A DNA stretch of 64,000 nucleotides from positions 1 to 64,000 of the forward strand of contig SUUS01000005.1 in the NCBI GenBank assembly GCA_015062395.1. Direction: 5' to 3'. The position numbers and the translations under genes are program-made. Numbering within the stretch: the first letter of the stretch is position 1; each line of letters begins with the position of its first letter. This DNA is from Alphaproteobacteria bacterium (GTDB lineage: Bacteria > Pseudomonadota > Alphaproteobacteria > CAAHEQ01 > UBA3637). The notes beneath the pieces are model-generated. The model saw only the letters and a list, made by a program, of their open reading frames with translations, had not been told where the DNA came from and made no database searches. Of this stretch, positions 35,802 through 45,320 are shown piece by piece.

Positions 35802-36011
35802 ATGTTGTCATTTTCTATGCCTGATTTATTAAGGGCTGTTGTTTTATTGGTTTTTATAGAAGGTTTCTTTTATACTTTTTTTCCAAAGCATATACAAGGT
35901 TTTGCAATGCGTTGTTTAATTGATGCTAATCCAGCAAATTTGCGTTTGTTTGGTATGGTTTTATTTGGATTAGGTTTCTTTTTAACTGTTTTATTGGATG
36001 GGACCCCTTAA
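35802..36011 (+). CDS. DUF2065 small membrane protein
   Basis: 69 residues with two membrane helices. F-I-E-G-x-F-Y-x-F-F-P and the L-R-x-F-G segment are typical of DUF2065, often found near hfl genes in other proteobacteria. Function unknown. It lies 3 bp after thyX and 2 bp before holC. Confidence 0.8.
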   Translation: MLSFSMPDLLRAVVLLVFIEGFFYTFFPKHIQGFAMRCLIDANPANLRLFGMVLFGLGFFLTVLLDGTP

Positions 36012-36013
36012 CA

Positions 36014-36463
36014 ATGCGTGTAGATTTTTATCACTTGGAAAAAACATCTTTAGATGATGCATTGCCTTTGATTTTGGAAAAAGCTTATGAGACATCTCAA
36101 AATGTTTTGATTAAAGTTGAAATGGCAGAACGGGCTGATTATTTAAATTCATTGCTATGGACATATAAGCCCGATTCTTTTTTGCCACATGGTGTTGAAA
36201 AGGATGGTTTTTCTGAAAAGCAACCTATTTTTATTACACATAAAGATAATTTTAATCCAAATGATGCCAGTTTGTGCGTTTTAATTGATAATTTGTCTGT
36301 TCCTTTGGAAGAAAATTTTACACGTGTTTTATATTTTTTTGATGGAAAAAATTCTGTTTCTTTGCAAAAAGCGCGTGAAGAATGGAAAAAGGTCTCTTTA
36401 GCAGGTGTTGATAAATTTTATTGGCAACAAGACGAATCTGGAAAATGGCAAAATAAAGGTTAA
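36014..36463 (+). CDS. holC: DNA polymerase III chi subunit
   Basis: 149 residues. It begins V-D-F-Y-H-L, followed by L-L-E/K-A-Y-E, the L-N-S-L-L-W-T-Y region and F-L-P-H-G, all HolC features. Chi links the clamp loader to SSB. The stop region overlaps the convergent MFS gene by 4 bp. Confidence 0.88.
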   Translation: MRVDFYHLEKTSLDDALPLILEKAYETSQNVLIKVEMAERADYLNSLLWTYKPDSFLPHGVEKDGFSEKQPIFITHKDNFNPNDASLCVLIDNLSVPLEENFTRVLYFFDGKNSVSLQKAREEWKKVSLAGVDKFYWQQDESGKWQNKG

Positions 36464-37968
36464 TTTGCTTGTGTCTGTTCAATAATTAATGTTTGTTCTT
36501 TCTGGGCAGCTAGTTTTTCTTTATATTTTTTTCTGGATAAAAATACGTACAATTTGTGGGGGGTTGGCAAGTTTTCATAACAAAGTGTTAAAAATGAAGA
36601 AATAACAACACGTTCGTTGACTTGACCTTCTTCTTTGATTTTAGATAAAAAGGATAAAGAAAGTAAAGCTACGATGGTTGCAAGTAGGAAGAAAAAATCC
36701 CAATGCGATATTAATAATAAGTTAAGTTCTTCTGTTTTTTGTCCATCAAACCAACGGAATAACAGGCTTAATTTTTTATCTTTAAAATAATCTGCAAACA
36801 TTCCCCCTAAAATAGGAGCTGTTCCAGCCATTAATGCGTTGACCATACTGTTAACGGACAAATAAATCGTTGCATTTCCTTTAGGCGCTAATTTCAAGGC
36901 GATATTGTTTGATGCTAACGTGACACCAGCTTGGGCAACACCCATTAAAGCATAGATGAAAACAAGCAATGGAATGGTATAAGGATGCCTTTGTGGAAAA
37001 CCTGTAAATAAAAATAAAAAGATACATAAAACATATAATGGCGCGCAAATCAGTAAAATGGACTTATTATTAAATGTGTCGCTTACTTTTCCCCAAGAAC
37101 GCATAACCAGTACATTTACAACTTGAGTTAATGTCGTTAAAATTAATACAAAACTCATTTCTAAATGAAGGCTTTCCAATAAAACAACCGTAAAAAATGG
37201 AACGGCTAAATTTATGGCAAAGTTCCATGTTCCTAAAAACATAATTAAGCGAGAAAAATTGGTATCTTTAAAAACTTTAAAAATTCGTTTTAAAAAAGAA
37301 TCGGGAGATGGATTTTTTTCCATAGGTGGTTCGCCTATTTTATAATAAACGAGCATCATGTATGCGCCAGCTAAAAATGCAATAAAGAAGGTTAATGCAT
37401 AAAAAGTATTTGTTTTCCACGGCCAAATTTTTAAACATAAAGCAATACTTAAACTAGCGATTAAGGCTGTTGCCATGTTGTATCCTAAACGTTTGGCAAA
37501 AAATGAACCTAAAATTTTCGATGGGATTAAATCTTTCATCCAAGAATTCCATGCACTGCCTGCTAAAGCATTACCGATATATCTAAATGTATAACAAACA
37601 GCCAAAATAACAGCTGCCATGGGGGCGTTTGGTGTTAATGCAAGTATGGCGACGCCCAAAATACAAAAGCGCCCTAACGACGATACGAATAAACAAATGG
37701 CACGCCTGTTGCGATATTTTTCAACAAGGAAAATTCCCAGAAATTGAAAAATGTTTGCTAAAAAAGGAAGCGCAACTAAATAACCAATTAATGCATTGGA
37801 CGCTCCCATCATTAAAGCTACTGCAATTAAGATTGGACCAGCAATTAAACTTTCGAATAATTGAGCAAAAATGCCATCTTGTAATACCCAATTCAAACTG
37901 CTTTTTACTTCTGATTCAGAAAGCTCTTTTGGGGTTATTTTGTTCAGTAAAAATTTTTTTAAATCCAT
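36460..37968 (-). CDS. Major facilitator superfamily transporter
   Basis: 502 residues with about 12 membrane helices and a long loop containing a predicted charged stretch near 200-225. The MFS-type R-x-G-R pattern is weak, but the two six-helix halves and G-x-x-x-D-x-x-P-like turns are visible. GAGGG lies before the ATG at 37968. Substrate not deducible. Confidence 0.75.
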   Translation of the reverse strand: MDLKKFLLNKITPKELSESEVKSSLNWVLQDGIFAQLFESLIAGPILIAVALMMGASNALIGYLVALPFLANIFQFLGIFLVEKYRNRRAICLFVSSLGRFCILGVAILALTPNAPMAAVILAVCYTFRYIGNALAGSAWNSWMKDLIPSKILGSFFAKRLGYNMATALIASLSIALCLKIWPWKTNTFYALTFFIAFLAGAYMMLVYYKIGEPPMEKNPSPDSFLKRIFKVFKDTNFSRLIMFLGTWNFAINLAVPFFTVVLLESLHLEMSFVLILTTLTQVVNVLVMRSWGKVSDTFNNKSILLICAPLYVLCIFLFLFTGFPQRHPYTIPLLVFIYALMGVAQAGVTLASNNIALKLAPKGNATIYLSVNSMVNALMAGTAPILGGMFADYFKDKKLSLLFRWFDGQKTEELNLLLISHWDFFFLLATIVALLSLSFLSKIKEEGQVNERVVISSFLTLCYENLPTPHKLYVFLSRKKYKEKLAAQKEQTLIIEQTQAN

Positions 37969-38082
37969 TTTTCCCTCGCCTGTTATCCTATAGATTAAAG
38001 AAGTTTATTTTTTTTGCAATCTTTTCTTTAAAAAATGCTTGCTTTTTTTTTCAAAGTATGTAAAATACCAAAAATAGATTAT

Positions 38083-38159
38083 GGGTCTGTAGCTCAGTTG
38101 GTTAGAGCGGGGTGCTCATAACGCCTTGGTCGGGGGTTCGAGTCCCTCCGGACCTACCA
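38083..38159 (+). tRNA. tRNA with anticodon CAT (probably tRNA-Ile2, lysidine-modified)
   Basis: A 77-nt cloverleaf with encoded CCA. The D stem is GCTC/GAGC, the anticodon loop CTCATAA (anticodon 38117-38119), and the T arm GGGGG-TTCGAGT-CCCTC. Position 1 pairs as G-T with 72, so it lacks the C1-A72 mismatch of initiator tRNA. The loop context CTCATAA followed by TTGGTC resembles tRNA-Ile(CAU) more than elongator tRNA-Met. The window also encodes TilS, which modifies that tRNA. Met elongator is the alternative. Confidence 0.85.
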
Positions 38160-38164
38160 TAAAA

Positions 38165-38193
38165 AGAAGACAGCGTTCAAGCTGTCTTTTTTT
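38165..38193 (+). terminator. Terminator of the tRNA
   Basis: AAGACAGC / GCTGTCTT with a 6-base loop and a following T-run, 6 bp after the CCA end. Confidence 0.8.
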
Positions 38194-38290
38194 AATCTCT
38201 TTGATGTCTTAAAAAGGATTGACGTCGTTCTTCCCAAGTTTTTTCTTTTCGCCATTTTGTTAGTGTTTTTGAGTCCTGTTTGGAGGGCAA
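38192..38290 (-). CDS. Possible 32-residue ORF (TTG start)
   Basis: On the minus strand a TTG codon at 38288-38290 lies 10 bases after AAAAGGGG and opens a frame ending TAA at 38192-38194. The peptide, L-P-S-K-Q-D-S...K-W-R-K-E-K-T-W-E-E-R-R, has protein-like composition. An ATG at 38294 in another frame is better spaced from the same AAAAGGGG, but that frame runs into the tRNA and its composition is poor. Tentative; otherwise the 38194-38390 region holds nothing I can identify. Confidence 0.2.
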   Translation of the reverse strand: MPSKQDSKTLTKWRKEKTWEERRQSFLRHQRD

Positions 38291-38390
38291 ACATTTATAA
38301 CCCCTTTTACTTTAAGATAAGTATAGCATAAATACAATAAAGAAGCAAATGTTAATCTTTTGAAAACTTTTCTGTGCTATTGGAGTTATT

Positions 38391-38831
38391 ATGAAACACG
38401 TAGATATTTTTACTGATGGCGCTTGTAGTGGGAATCCTGGTCCTGGTGGTTGGGGGGCTATTTTGCGTTATGGTAAAACAGAAAAAGAGTTGTCTGGAGG
38501 CAATCTTCAAACAACAAATAATCAAATGGAAATGACGGCTGTTATTGAAGCTTTAAAAGTTTTAAAAGAACCGTGTGACATTACATTGACAACAGACAGT
38601 CAATATGTTGTTAAAGGAATGACTGAATGGTTGGATGGTTGGATTGCTAAAGGTTGGAAAAACAGTACTAAAAAGCCAGTCGCGAATCAAGATTTGTGGC
38701 AAATTTTAGCTGACTTATCAAAAAAACATCATATTCACTTTAAGTGGGTCAAAGGTCATGCAGGGCATTTAGAAAATGAACGTTGCGATGCGTTGGCAAG
38801 GGCTTTTATCGATACGTTAGTTCAAAAATAA
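38391..38831 (+). CDS. rnhA: Ribonuclease HI
   Basis: 146 residues. [16 protein letters not shown] at the N-terminus, the catalytic E in Q-M-E-M-T-A and D in T-D-S-Q-Y-V, then H-A-G-H. It cleaves RNA in RNA-DNA hybrids. GGAG lies nine bases upstream. The last 15 bp overlap the convergent DsbD-like gene. Confidence 0.96.
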   Translation: MKHVDIFTDGACSGNPGPGGWGAILRYGKTEKELSGGNLQTTNNQMEMTAVIEALKVLKEPCDITLTTDSQYVVKGMTEWLDGWIAKGWKNSTKKPVANQDLWQILADLSKKHHIHFKWVKGHAGHLENERCDALARAFIDTLVQK

Positions 38832-40265
38832 TGACAAAAGCAAAATAAAGAAAATTAAGCTATTCATCCAAAAGGGGAATTTGAAAAAGATTGTTTTTTT
38901 ATATCGCAATGACTTTTTTAATTGAATAAGCCAAAAAGGTTTAAATAAAAATACGATAAAGGGCAGCGTAATAAAAACAGCCAGTATGCAGAAAAATGAA
39001 AGTAAATCTGTAAATTGTGTTGGAATTGTCAAATTAAATTTCGGCCAAAAAATAAAGTAAGGAACAATGGTGTTTAAAACACCAGCGCTAAATGCTGTCA
39101 GAGGATAACTTGACAGCGCACAAAACAAGAATAAAAAGATGCAAAAATTTATCCATAAAATGCTGTTTAGTAGCATGTGATATGGGAAAAAAGTATAAAT
39201 AATTGCACCAGATAATGTGCCTAATAAAATGCATAAGATACTGTGGAATATATCTTTTTGTGTTTGAATTTCATTCCTTGCTTTTAAATTAAACAAGAAG
39301 CTGAAAGATGGGGATAATAAAATAAATATGAACCACATGTAAAAAGGAATAGTCTTTTGCTTTGTATTAAAAAATAAAGACGGTATATTTTTCTTTAGGG
39401 CAGTTGCAGTCAGTTGCCACATTTGATTTTTGCTATGCATAAATAATAAAATATCTTGATTTTGAACATTTTCTTGCGTTTTTAGTATAAAAAAGCCTTG
39501 ATTATCAGAAATGTTTGAATAAATTAAATTATATTCAATTGGATTATTATTTTTCGCATTTAAAATCAAAAAGGATGGATTTTGAATAGACGCGGGGAAG
39601 TTTGCTTTAATCCATAGTTTATTTTCAGATAAAACGCCTGTCTTTAGAATAGCATCATTCGCTGGGTTTGCTGTAAAATCCAAAGAACGCATGATAAAAG
39701 CTGTATATGGGGTATAGTAATTAACTATTGGTAATAAAGTTAAATTCACATCAAGCTTTTCTTCTGTGCAATTTTCATCACAAAGCAATCCACTGAATGA
39801 GATATTAAAATCCATTTTTTGATTTTCAACATTGAATTTTACTAAAATAGGGAATAGAACTTTACTTTTGTAAATAAGACCGTCAGATGTGTTTAACGGC
39901 AATTCAATGGGCCAAAATATCTGACTATCTTTTACAGCTTTGGAAGGCATTAATTTTATTAACGGATTTTTTAATGTTATACCGTTTTTTATTTCGACTT
40001 CTAATCCCAACCAAGTTTCTTTAAGGTCCAAAGTTCCCGAGTCGCAACTTAATAAACGCATTTTCATAAATTCGTTTTCTTGCCAATCTCCGATTCCATT
40101 TGATTTGGATAGGGGATTTTTCTTTGTATCAGAGAGGGAGGTAAAGTTCAATAAAAAATCCAGATTATATGGGGAATTACCTGAATTTTCCTTGGATAAA
40201 GCAACATTACTAGCTGTTCCAAAGAGAATAGAAAAAAACAGAAAAATAAAAAAAATAAATCTCAT
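38817..40265 (-). CDS. DsbD/ScsB-like membrane protein, reduced
   Basis: 482 residues. A signal peptide (about 1-24) is followed by a periplasmic domain resembling the DsbD-type N-terminal domain: M-K-M-R-L-L-S near the start, F-W-P-I-E-L-P, and L-L-C-D-E-N-C-T, which keeps a C-x4-C pair. About seven membrane helices follow from residue 300. No C-terminal thioredoxin (CxxC) domain is present, and the membrane part lacks the proline-flanked Cys pair I would expect in DsbD. It may be a non-redox derivative. It overlaps rnhA's end. Confidence 0.5.
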   Translation of the reverse strand: MRFIFFIFLFFSILFGTASNVALSKENSGNSPYNLDFLLNFTSLSDTKKNPLSKSNGIGDWQENEFMKMRLLSCDSGTLDLKETWLGLEVEIKNGITLKNPLIKLMPSKAVKDSQIFWPIELPLNTSDGLIYKSKVLFPILVKFNVENQKMDFNISFSGLLCDENCTEEKLDVNLTLLPIVNYYTPYTAFIMRSLDFTANPANDAILKTGVLSENKLWIKANFPASIQNPSFLILNAKNNNPIEYNLIYSNISDNQGFFILKTQENVQNQDILLFMHSKNQMWQLTATALKKNIPSLFFNTKQKTIPFYMWFIFILLSPSFSFLFNLKARNEIQTQKDIFHSILCILLGTLSGAIIYTFFPYHMLLNSILWINFCIFLFLFCALSSYPLTAFSAGVLNTIVPYFIFWPKFNLTIPTQFTDLLSFFCILAVFITLPFIVFLFKPFWLIQLKKSLRYKKTIFFKFPFWMNSLIFFILLLSLFLN

Positions 40266-40383
40266 AATCTTTAATATATATAAAAAAGGTTGATTTTGTC
40301 AAAAAAAATTTGTATTCTCTAGCACCAAGGGCTTTTTTTTACAAAAACCCGAATTTGTTTTTATTAATTTGACGGAGGTTATA

Positions 40384-40935
40384 ATAGTTATCGCAAATAA
40401 TTCAGGCTTTGAATCGAACGATGTAAACGGTCCAAAAGCCAATGAAGCCATCAAAGCCAGAGAGGTACGTTTAATCTTGGCTGATGGTCAAAATGTTGGA
40501 GTTGTCAGTATTAAAGAAGCTTTGTTAAAAGCAAAAGATGCTGGATTAGATTTGGTTGAAATTTCTCCTGGTGCGCAGCCACCTGTTTGCAAAGTGTTGG
40601 ATTTTGGAAAATACAAATACGAATTGCAAAAAAGAAAGAATGAAGCCAAGAAAAAACAAAAAGTTGTTGAAGTTAAAGAATTAAAATTGACTCCAATGAT
40701 TGATACGCATGATTATGATGTCAAATTAAAAAATGCTAAAAAGTTTTTATCTGCTGGAAATAAAGTAAAATTTACCTTGCGTTTCAGAGGGCGCGAACTG
40801 TCTTACCAACAACAAGGATTGGATGTTTTGCTGAAAATCAAAGAAGATTTGGCTGATTTAGGAAAAGTAGAACAAGAACCTAAATTAGAAGGTAAAATGA
40901 TGGGAATGTTGGTCGTTCCACAATCTGTTAAGTAA
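40384..40935 (+). CDS. infC: Translation initiation factor IF-3, non-AUG start
   Basis: About 183 residues. R-L-I-L-A-D-G-Q-N-V-G-V-V-S, the K-K-K-Q linker and the C-domain F-R-G-R-E-L are all IF-3. No ATG, GTG or properly spaced TTG is available. GGAGG is at 40374-40378, and the in-frame codons after it are ATA (40381), ATA (40384), GTT, ATC (40390). The TTG at 40369 lies upstream of GGAGG and cannot use it. ATA at 40384 (5-nt spacing) is my choice; ATC at 40390 is possible. E. coli infC uses AUU and is autoregulated through it. No rpmI-rplT follows. Confidence 0.93.
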   Translation: MVIANNSGFESNDVNGPKANEAIKAREVRLILADGQNVGVVSIKEALLKAKDAGLDLVEISPGAQPPVCKVLDFGKYKYELQKRKNEAKKKQKVVEVKELKLTPMIDTHDYDVKLKNAKKFLSAGNKVKFTLRFRGRELSYQQQGLDVLLKIKEDLADLGKVEQEPKLEGKMMGMLVVPQSVK

Positions 40936-40962
40936 AAAAACTGGCTTTAAACGAAAAAATAA

Positions 40963-40991
40963 TTGACCTGTTATAAAAAAAACGGTATAAT
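40963..40991 (+). promoter_or_regulatory. Strong sigma-70-type promoter
   Basis: TTGACC (40963-40968), 17-bp spacer, TATAAT (40986-40991), 40 bp upstream of the unknown secreted-protein gene. It is the best plus-strand promoter match I noticed in the window. Confidence 0.75.
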
Positions 40992-41030
40992 ATAAGTATA
41001 TATTATATGTTATATAAAACGGGGGTTTTG

Positions 41031-41720
41031 ATGAGAAAGTTATTTTATTTATTGTTTGCTGTAATTTTTACTTGTTTTACAATAAGTGTTGCTTGGGCTT
41101 TTGGGGATGATTATAGTTCAAATGAACAAACTTCTGTGCCTCCTTCTTCGGCACCAAAAAGTTCTACTGATGCTATGACTACTCAAACGGTAGCGGCGCA
41201 ACAAAGTTCAACACAGACAACAGGTGGAAGTTTGCCTTTGTATAGTTCTCTGATGGGGAAATTACGTGCAGTTGAAGGCGACCGTTGGGCTCAAGATGTT
41301 ATTTTAAGTTTGGATTCACAACAAAGATTGCTTTCTTTTGCTGGGTTCCATTATTGGGTTATGGACTATGGTATGATTCGTGAATATGCTTTGCGTCCGT
41401 GGGAATTTGGCTTCCTTTCTTATTCTCATGCATTAAATGATACTTTGGGATATGAAGAATCAACTGGGGAATCAATCTATAGAAATATCTTCCAATGGAC
41501 GAATACAGTTGTAAAAGGAATTAATGTAGTCAGTTCTACATTGGGATTGGGTATCGGTCCAATTCCAGGAACATCAGCTATTACATCTAATGTACAAAAT
41601 GCTTGGACTGGCGTTTTGAGTAGTACGAAAGAGATTGTTGGTACTGGCTCTTTGGGTGAGCGTGCTGGAAATGTATTCAGTAGCGCCATCAATGGATTTC
41701 AAGAATTGTTTAAATTTTAG
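41031..41720 (+). CDS. Secreted/periplasmic protein of unknown function
   Basis: 229 residues with a signal peptide ending around A-W-A-F (residue 24). A Ser/Thr/Gln-rich linker follows (about 28-68), then a globular part with Y-W-V-M-D-Y-G-M-I-R-E-Y-A-L-R-P-W-E-F-G-F. The C-terminal section is glycine/serine-rich with amphipathic helices. I start at 41031 (GGGGG five bases before, clean signal) rather than the ATG at 41007. It is monocistronic between a strong promoter and a strong terminator. No family recognised. Confidence 0.75.
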   Translation: MRKLFYLLFAVIFTCFTISVAWAFGDDYSSNEQTSVPPSSAPKSSTDAMTTQTVAAQQSSTQTTGGSLPLYSSLMGKLRAVEGDRWAQDVILSLDSQQRLLSFAGFHYWVMDYGMIREYALRPWEFGFLSYSHALNDTLGYEESTGESIYRNIFQWTNTVVKGINVVSSTLGLGIGPIPGTSAITSNVQNAWTGVLSSTKEIVGTGSLGERAGNVFSSAINGFQELFKF

Positions 41721-41740
41721 ATTAAACGTCCAGTATTATA

Positions 41741-41772
41741 AAAAGCCTTGCTAAAGTTGCAAGGCTTTTTTA
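41741..41772 (+). terminator. Terminator of the unknown secreted-protein gene
   Basis: AAAAGCCTTGC / GCAAGGCTTTTTT with a 7-base loop. Confidence 0.85.
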
Positions 41773-41811
41773 TACCTGTACACATAGCTATGGACGCTTG
41801 TATATCTGTTC

Positions 41812-41850
41812 AAAAAAATACCATCAACTGTTGAGTTGATGGTATCAAAT
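41812..41850 (-). terminator. Terminator of recA
   Basis: ATACCATCAACT / AGTTGATGGTAT, a perfect 12-bp stem with a 4-base loop. On the minus strand it is followed by a run of six Ts. Confidence 0.85.
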
Positions 41851-41867
41851 TTTTGATAAGTGAAAAT

Positions 41868-42917
41868 TTATTCGCAAATAACGCCGTCTTCATCAACGAC
41901 TGGTGCTGTATCTAAAATCATTTTTTGTGATAATTCTCCACTATCAGCACGAATAGCTTTTTCGATTTCTGCCATTTTATCTGGATTGGATTTTAAGAAT
42001 GTTTTTGCACTTTCTTTTCCTTGTCCCAATTTTTCCCCTTTGTAAGAATACCAAGAACCAGATTTATCTACGATGCCAGCTTTAACACCCAAATCTAACA
42101 ATTCACCTGTTTTTGAAATACCTTCACCATAAATAATGTCAAAATCAACCGTTTTAAATGGAGGAGCTACTTTGTTTTTAACAATTTTGACCCTTGTTTG
42201 GTTTCCGATGGTATCTTCTCTGTCTTTGACTGCCCCGATTCTGCGAATATCTATGCGAACAGAAGCATAGAATTTTAAGGCATTACCACCAGTTGTTGTT
42301 TCAGGGGAGCCGAACATAACACCAATTTTCATACGAATTTGATTGATAAAGATAATTAATGTGTTAGAACGGGAAACAGAAGCTGTTAATTTACGCAATG
42401 CTTGGCTCATCAATCTGGCTTGTAATCCCATATGTTGGTCGCCCATTTCTCCTTCGATTTCTGCTTTTGGAACAAGTGCTGCAACCGAGTCAACGACCAA
42501 AACATCAATAGCACCAGAACGAACCAAGGTATCTGCAATTTCCAGTGCTTGTTCCCCTGTGTCGGGTTGTGAAATTAATAAATCATTGATGTTAACGCCT
42601 AATTTTGCTGCGTATGACGGATCCATTGCGTGTTCTGCATCAATGTAAGCACAAGAGCCACCTGTTTTTTGTGCTTCTGCAACAACATGTAATGCCAAAG
42701 TCGTTTTACCAGAACTTTCCGGACCATAAATTTCAATAATACGTCCACGTGGAAGTCCTCCGATGCCCAATGCTAAATCCAGCCCCAAGGAACCAGTGGA
42801 GATGGATGGAATTTCAACAGCGTTATCACATTGTCCTAAACGCATAATAGAACCTTTACCAAAGGTGCGTTCAATTTGTGTTAAGGCAGCGCCCAAAGCT
42901 TTTTCTTTATCTAACAT
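41868..42917 (-). CDS. recA: Recombinase RecA
   Basis: 349 residues. Walker A G-P-E-S-S-G-K-T (about 65-72), D-A-E-H-A and V-V-D-S-V-A-A-L, the L2-type [13 protein letters not shown], and a C-terminal acidic tail. It carries out homologous recombination and LexA/UmuD co-proteolysis. The start at 42917 follows AAAGGA; the frame is open 15 codons further upstream. I looked for GTTC-N7-GTTC or CTGT-N8-ACAG SOS boxes in 42918-43115 and found none that fits. Confidence 0.97.
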   Translation of the reverse strand: MLDKEKALGAALTQIERTFGKGSIMRLGQCDNAVEIPSISTGSLGLDLALGIGGLPRGRIIEIYGPESSGKTTLALHVVAEAQKTGGSCAYIDAEHAMDPSYAAKLGVNINDLLISQPDTGEQALEIADTLVRSGAIDVLVVDSVAALVPKAEIEGEMGDQHMGLQARLMSQALRKLTASVSRSNTLIIFINQIRMKIGVMFGSPETTTGGNALKFYASVRIDIRRIGAVKDREDTIGNQTRVKIVKNKVAPPFKTVDFDIIYGEGISKTGELLDLGVKAGIVDKSGSWYSYKGEKLGQGKESAKTFLKSNPDKMAEIEKAIRADSGELSQKMILDTAPVVDEDGVICE

Positions 42918-43115
42918 ATTTATTCCTTTCATCCTTTTAACTTTATTATCAAAACGAATCACTAAAACCTTTTAAAAGCGCATTATTGCGAACATTTTTA
43001 GGGTTTAAAAATTTTTTCTTTTTTTAATGTACACGTTTTGTTCTTTTTGTGCAAGTAAAAAAACATTTATTTTTTATTAACTTTGACCTATTATACTAAT
43101 GAAACGAGGTAAAAA

Positions 43116-45320
43116 ATGAATAAGAATAGAAACTTACATAAAAATCTGCATTTTTGGTTTTGGTCTTATAAAAATTGGATAATTACTTTTGGATTTGCAT
43201 CTGTTGTTTTTTTGTGCATGATGAGCTTAAGTTATCAATGGAGTTGTCATGTTATAGAATTAGATGTCGAATCTGCTGAATGGGCTGTATATAACATTGC
43301 CAGAGCATTTATTTGGTATGCGATTTTTCTAATTGCATCGATTTTATTTATCGGATTAACACGTGTTTATGGTTTCTTTTCAAGTTCAGATGCAAACCGT
43401 TTAGCGCGTCATAAATTACAGGTATTATTTCAACATAATCAACGATTAAAAGAAGTTTTAGATGATACCAAACATATTTTGGAGTGGGCTAAAATTGGTA
43501 TATTGGTTATTGAAAAAAAGCAAATTATTTTTGCCAACCCTAAAATGGCTTCGTTATTGGGATATTCAATTAACGAGCTGGAAAAACTTTCTTTAAAAGA
43601 TTTACTGATTAAAAGAAGTGTATTTCCTTTATCTGATTTATTACAATCTAAATCAGATTTCAGTCGAGAATACAAACTTCAATTACAAAAGAAAAATGGG
43701 GATATTTTATATGCACGTGTTCGTTTTAGTGCAATTTCTCAAAAAAAAGAAAATAAATTTTTGCTTTTGGTTGATGATGAAACATACTTCAGACAGCGTG
43801 ATGAATTTGCCAAAGACTATACAGCATTATTTTCTGTTTTATCGTATTTGCGTAGCGCAGATGAAACAGACGATGAAGCTGTTTTAATTAATCAAGTTTT
43901 GAAATTAATTTTAAAAGCTTATGATTTTTCAGTTGGTTTTTATGGGAAAGTTCGTGGTAAAAAAATAAATTTAGAATTAGTGACTGCCAAAAATAAAAAG
44001 CTGATGCCTTCAATTAAATTTTTAAATTTAGATGATCCTGAAGATAAAGAATCTGCTTTGGTTCATGTTGTAAATACAAAGCATGCTTTTGGTTGTCCTG
44101 ATACATCGGCTTTACCCTATTATCAAAAGTATTGGTATGCTTTGGATAAACACGCCTTTAAATCGACTTATGCATTTCCAATAGTTATCAATGGAGTTTT
44201 AGAAGGTGTCATTAGCTTTTTTGCTCCCAGAACATATGATTTTAATAATACCAGACCAGAACGTTTGGGAAATTTAATCGAAGAATTGTGTAAAAATATC
44301 GAAGAACAAAGAACGCGTAGATTAACTCAAACAGCGATTCGCAACTATGAAGAACGATTACGTGCTCAAATTCAAGAACTGGAAACAAATAAGCAAATAA
44401 TGGAACATCAAGCTGCAGATATGAATCTGATGATTGGGGATTTGATTGCTGCAAAAGATGCCGCAGAAGCTGCAAACAAGGCTAAAACGGAGTTTTTAGC
44501 AAATGTTAGCCATGAATTAAGAACGCCTTTAAATGCTATTTTAGGCTTTTCTGAAACCATACAAATGAAGACTTTTGGCGAAATAGGAAATCCTCAATAT
44601 GCAGACTATATTAACTATATTCATTCAAGTGGTATTCATTTGTTGTCTTTGATTAATGACATTTTAGATTTATCAAGAGTCGAAAGTGGGCGCCAGCATT
44701 TAAATGAAAAAGAGGTTTCCATTAAAGCTGTCGTCGATGAGGTTATGTCTTTAGTATCGCATTATCCAGAAGCTGATAAAAAACAATTTTCTGTTTTAAT
44801 GGAATCAAAAGCTTCTACGCTTTTTGTGGATGAACGAATTTTAAAACAGATACTGTTAAATTTACTTTCGAATGCTATTAAGTTTACGCATGATAATGGG
44901 CAGATTTCTTTGCGTGTTTTTGATGAAGACAAACAATTGGCTTTTGAAGTAAAAGATGACGGTATTGGTATCCCAGCTGATAAAATTTCAATGCTCTTTA
45001 CGCCTTTTACGCAAGTGGAAAATATCTTTACAAGAGCGCATAAAGGCAGTGGTTTAGGATTGTCATTAGTTAAGCATTTAATCGCTTTACATGGTGGACA
45101 TGTTGAAATGACATCGGTTGAAGGTCGTGGAACTACAGTGACAGTTTATTTCCCTGAAAACAGAATTGTTGCTTTGTCAGATTCAAATAAAACAGACGTT
45201 TTAAAGCAAGAAAAAACAACCATTAAAAATAAAATTACGACAAGTAAAAAAGAAAAGAAATCTTCAAAATCAACAGTAAAAAGTAAAACAACTAAAAAAG
45301 TAAAAAAGGATGAAAAATGA
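43116..45320 (+). CDS. Membrane sensor histidine kinase with PAS and GAF-like domains
   Basis: 734 residues. Two membrane helices (about 20-42 and 66-88) flank a short periplasmic loop. A PAS domain (about 120-230, G-I-L-V-I-E...G-Y-S-I-N-E-L) and a GAF-like domain (about 240-390) follow, then coiled coil. The H-box is F-L-A-N-V-S-H-E-L-R-T-P-L, and the HATPase_c N/G boxes are N-A-I-K-F, D-D-G-I-G-I-P and G-S-G-L-G-L-S-L. The C-terminus is a Lys-rich, disordered tail. No response regulator is adjacent. It overlaps the binding-protein gene by 4 bp. Confidence 0.88.
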   Translation: MNKNRNLHKNLHFWFWSYKNWIITFGFASVVFLCMMSLSYQWSCHVIELDVESAEWAVYNIARAFIWYAIFLIASILFIGLTRVYGFFSSSDANRLARHKLQVLFQHNQRLKEVLDDTKHILEWAKIGILVIEKKQIIFANPKMASLLGYSINELEKLSLKDLLIKRSVFPLSDLLQSKSDFSREYKLQLQKKNGDILYARVRFSAISQKKENKFLLLVDDETYFRQRDEFAKDYTALFSVLSYLRSADETDDEAVLINQVLKLILKAYDFSVGFYGKVRGKKINLELVTAKNKKLMPSIKFLNLDDPEDKESALVHVVNTKHAFGCPDTSALPYYQKYWYALDKHAFKSTYAFPIVINGVLEGVISFFAPRTYDFNNTRPERLGNLIEELCKNIEEQRTRRLTQTAIRNYEERLRAQIQELETNKQIMEHQAADMNLMIGDLIAAKDAAEAANKAKTEFLANVSHELRTPLNAILGFSETIQMKTFGEIGNPQYADYINYIHSSGIHLLSLINDILDLSRVESGRQHLNEKEVSIKAVVDEVMSLVSHYPEADKKQFSVLMESKASTLFVDERILKQILLNLLSNAIKFTHDNGQISLRVFDEDKQLAFEVKDDGIGIPADKISMLFTPFTQVENIFTRAHKGSGLGLSLVKHLIALHGGHVEMTSVEGRGTTVTVYFPENRIVALSDSNKTDVLKQEKTTIKNKITTSKKEKKSSKSTVKSKTTKKVKKDEK

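Noticed and set aside
38156-38294. 46-codon minus-strand ORF starting ATG at 38294
   Set aside because: Although AAAAGGGG is well placed, the frame runs through the tRNA terminator into the tRNA gene and ends inside it.
42918-43115. SOS box for recA
   Set aside because: I looked for GTTC-N7-GTTC and CTGT-N8-ACAG forms; only half sites (GAAC near 42988, GTTC near 43040) are present without proper partners.
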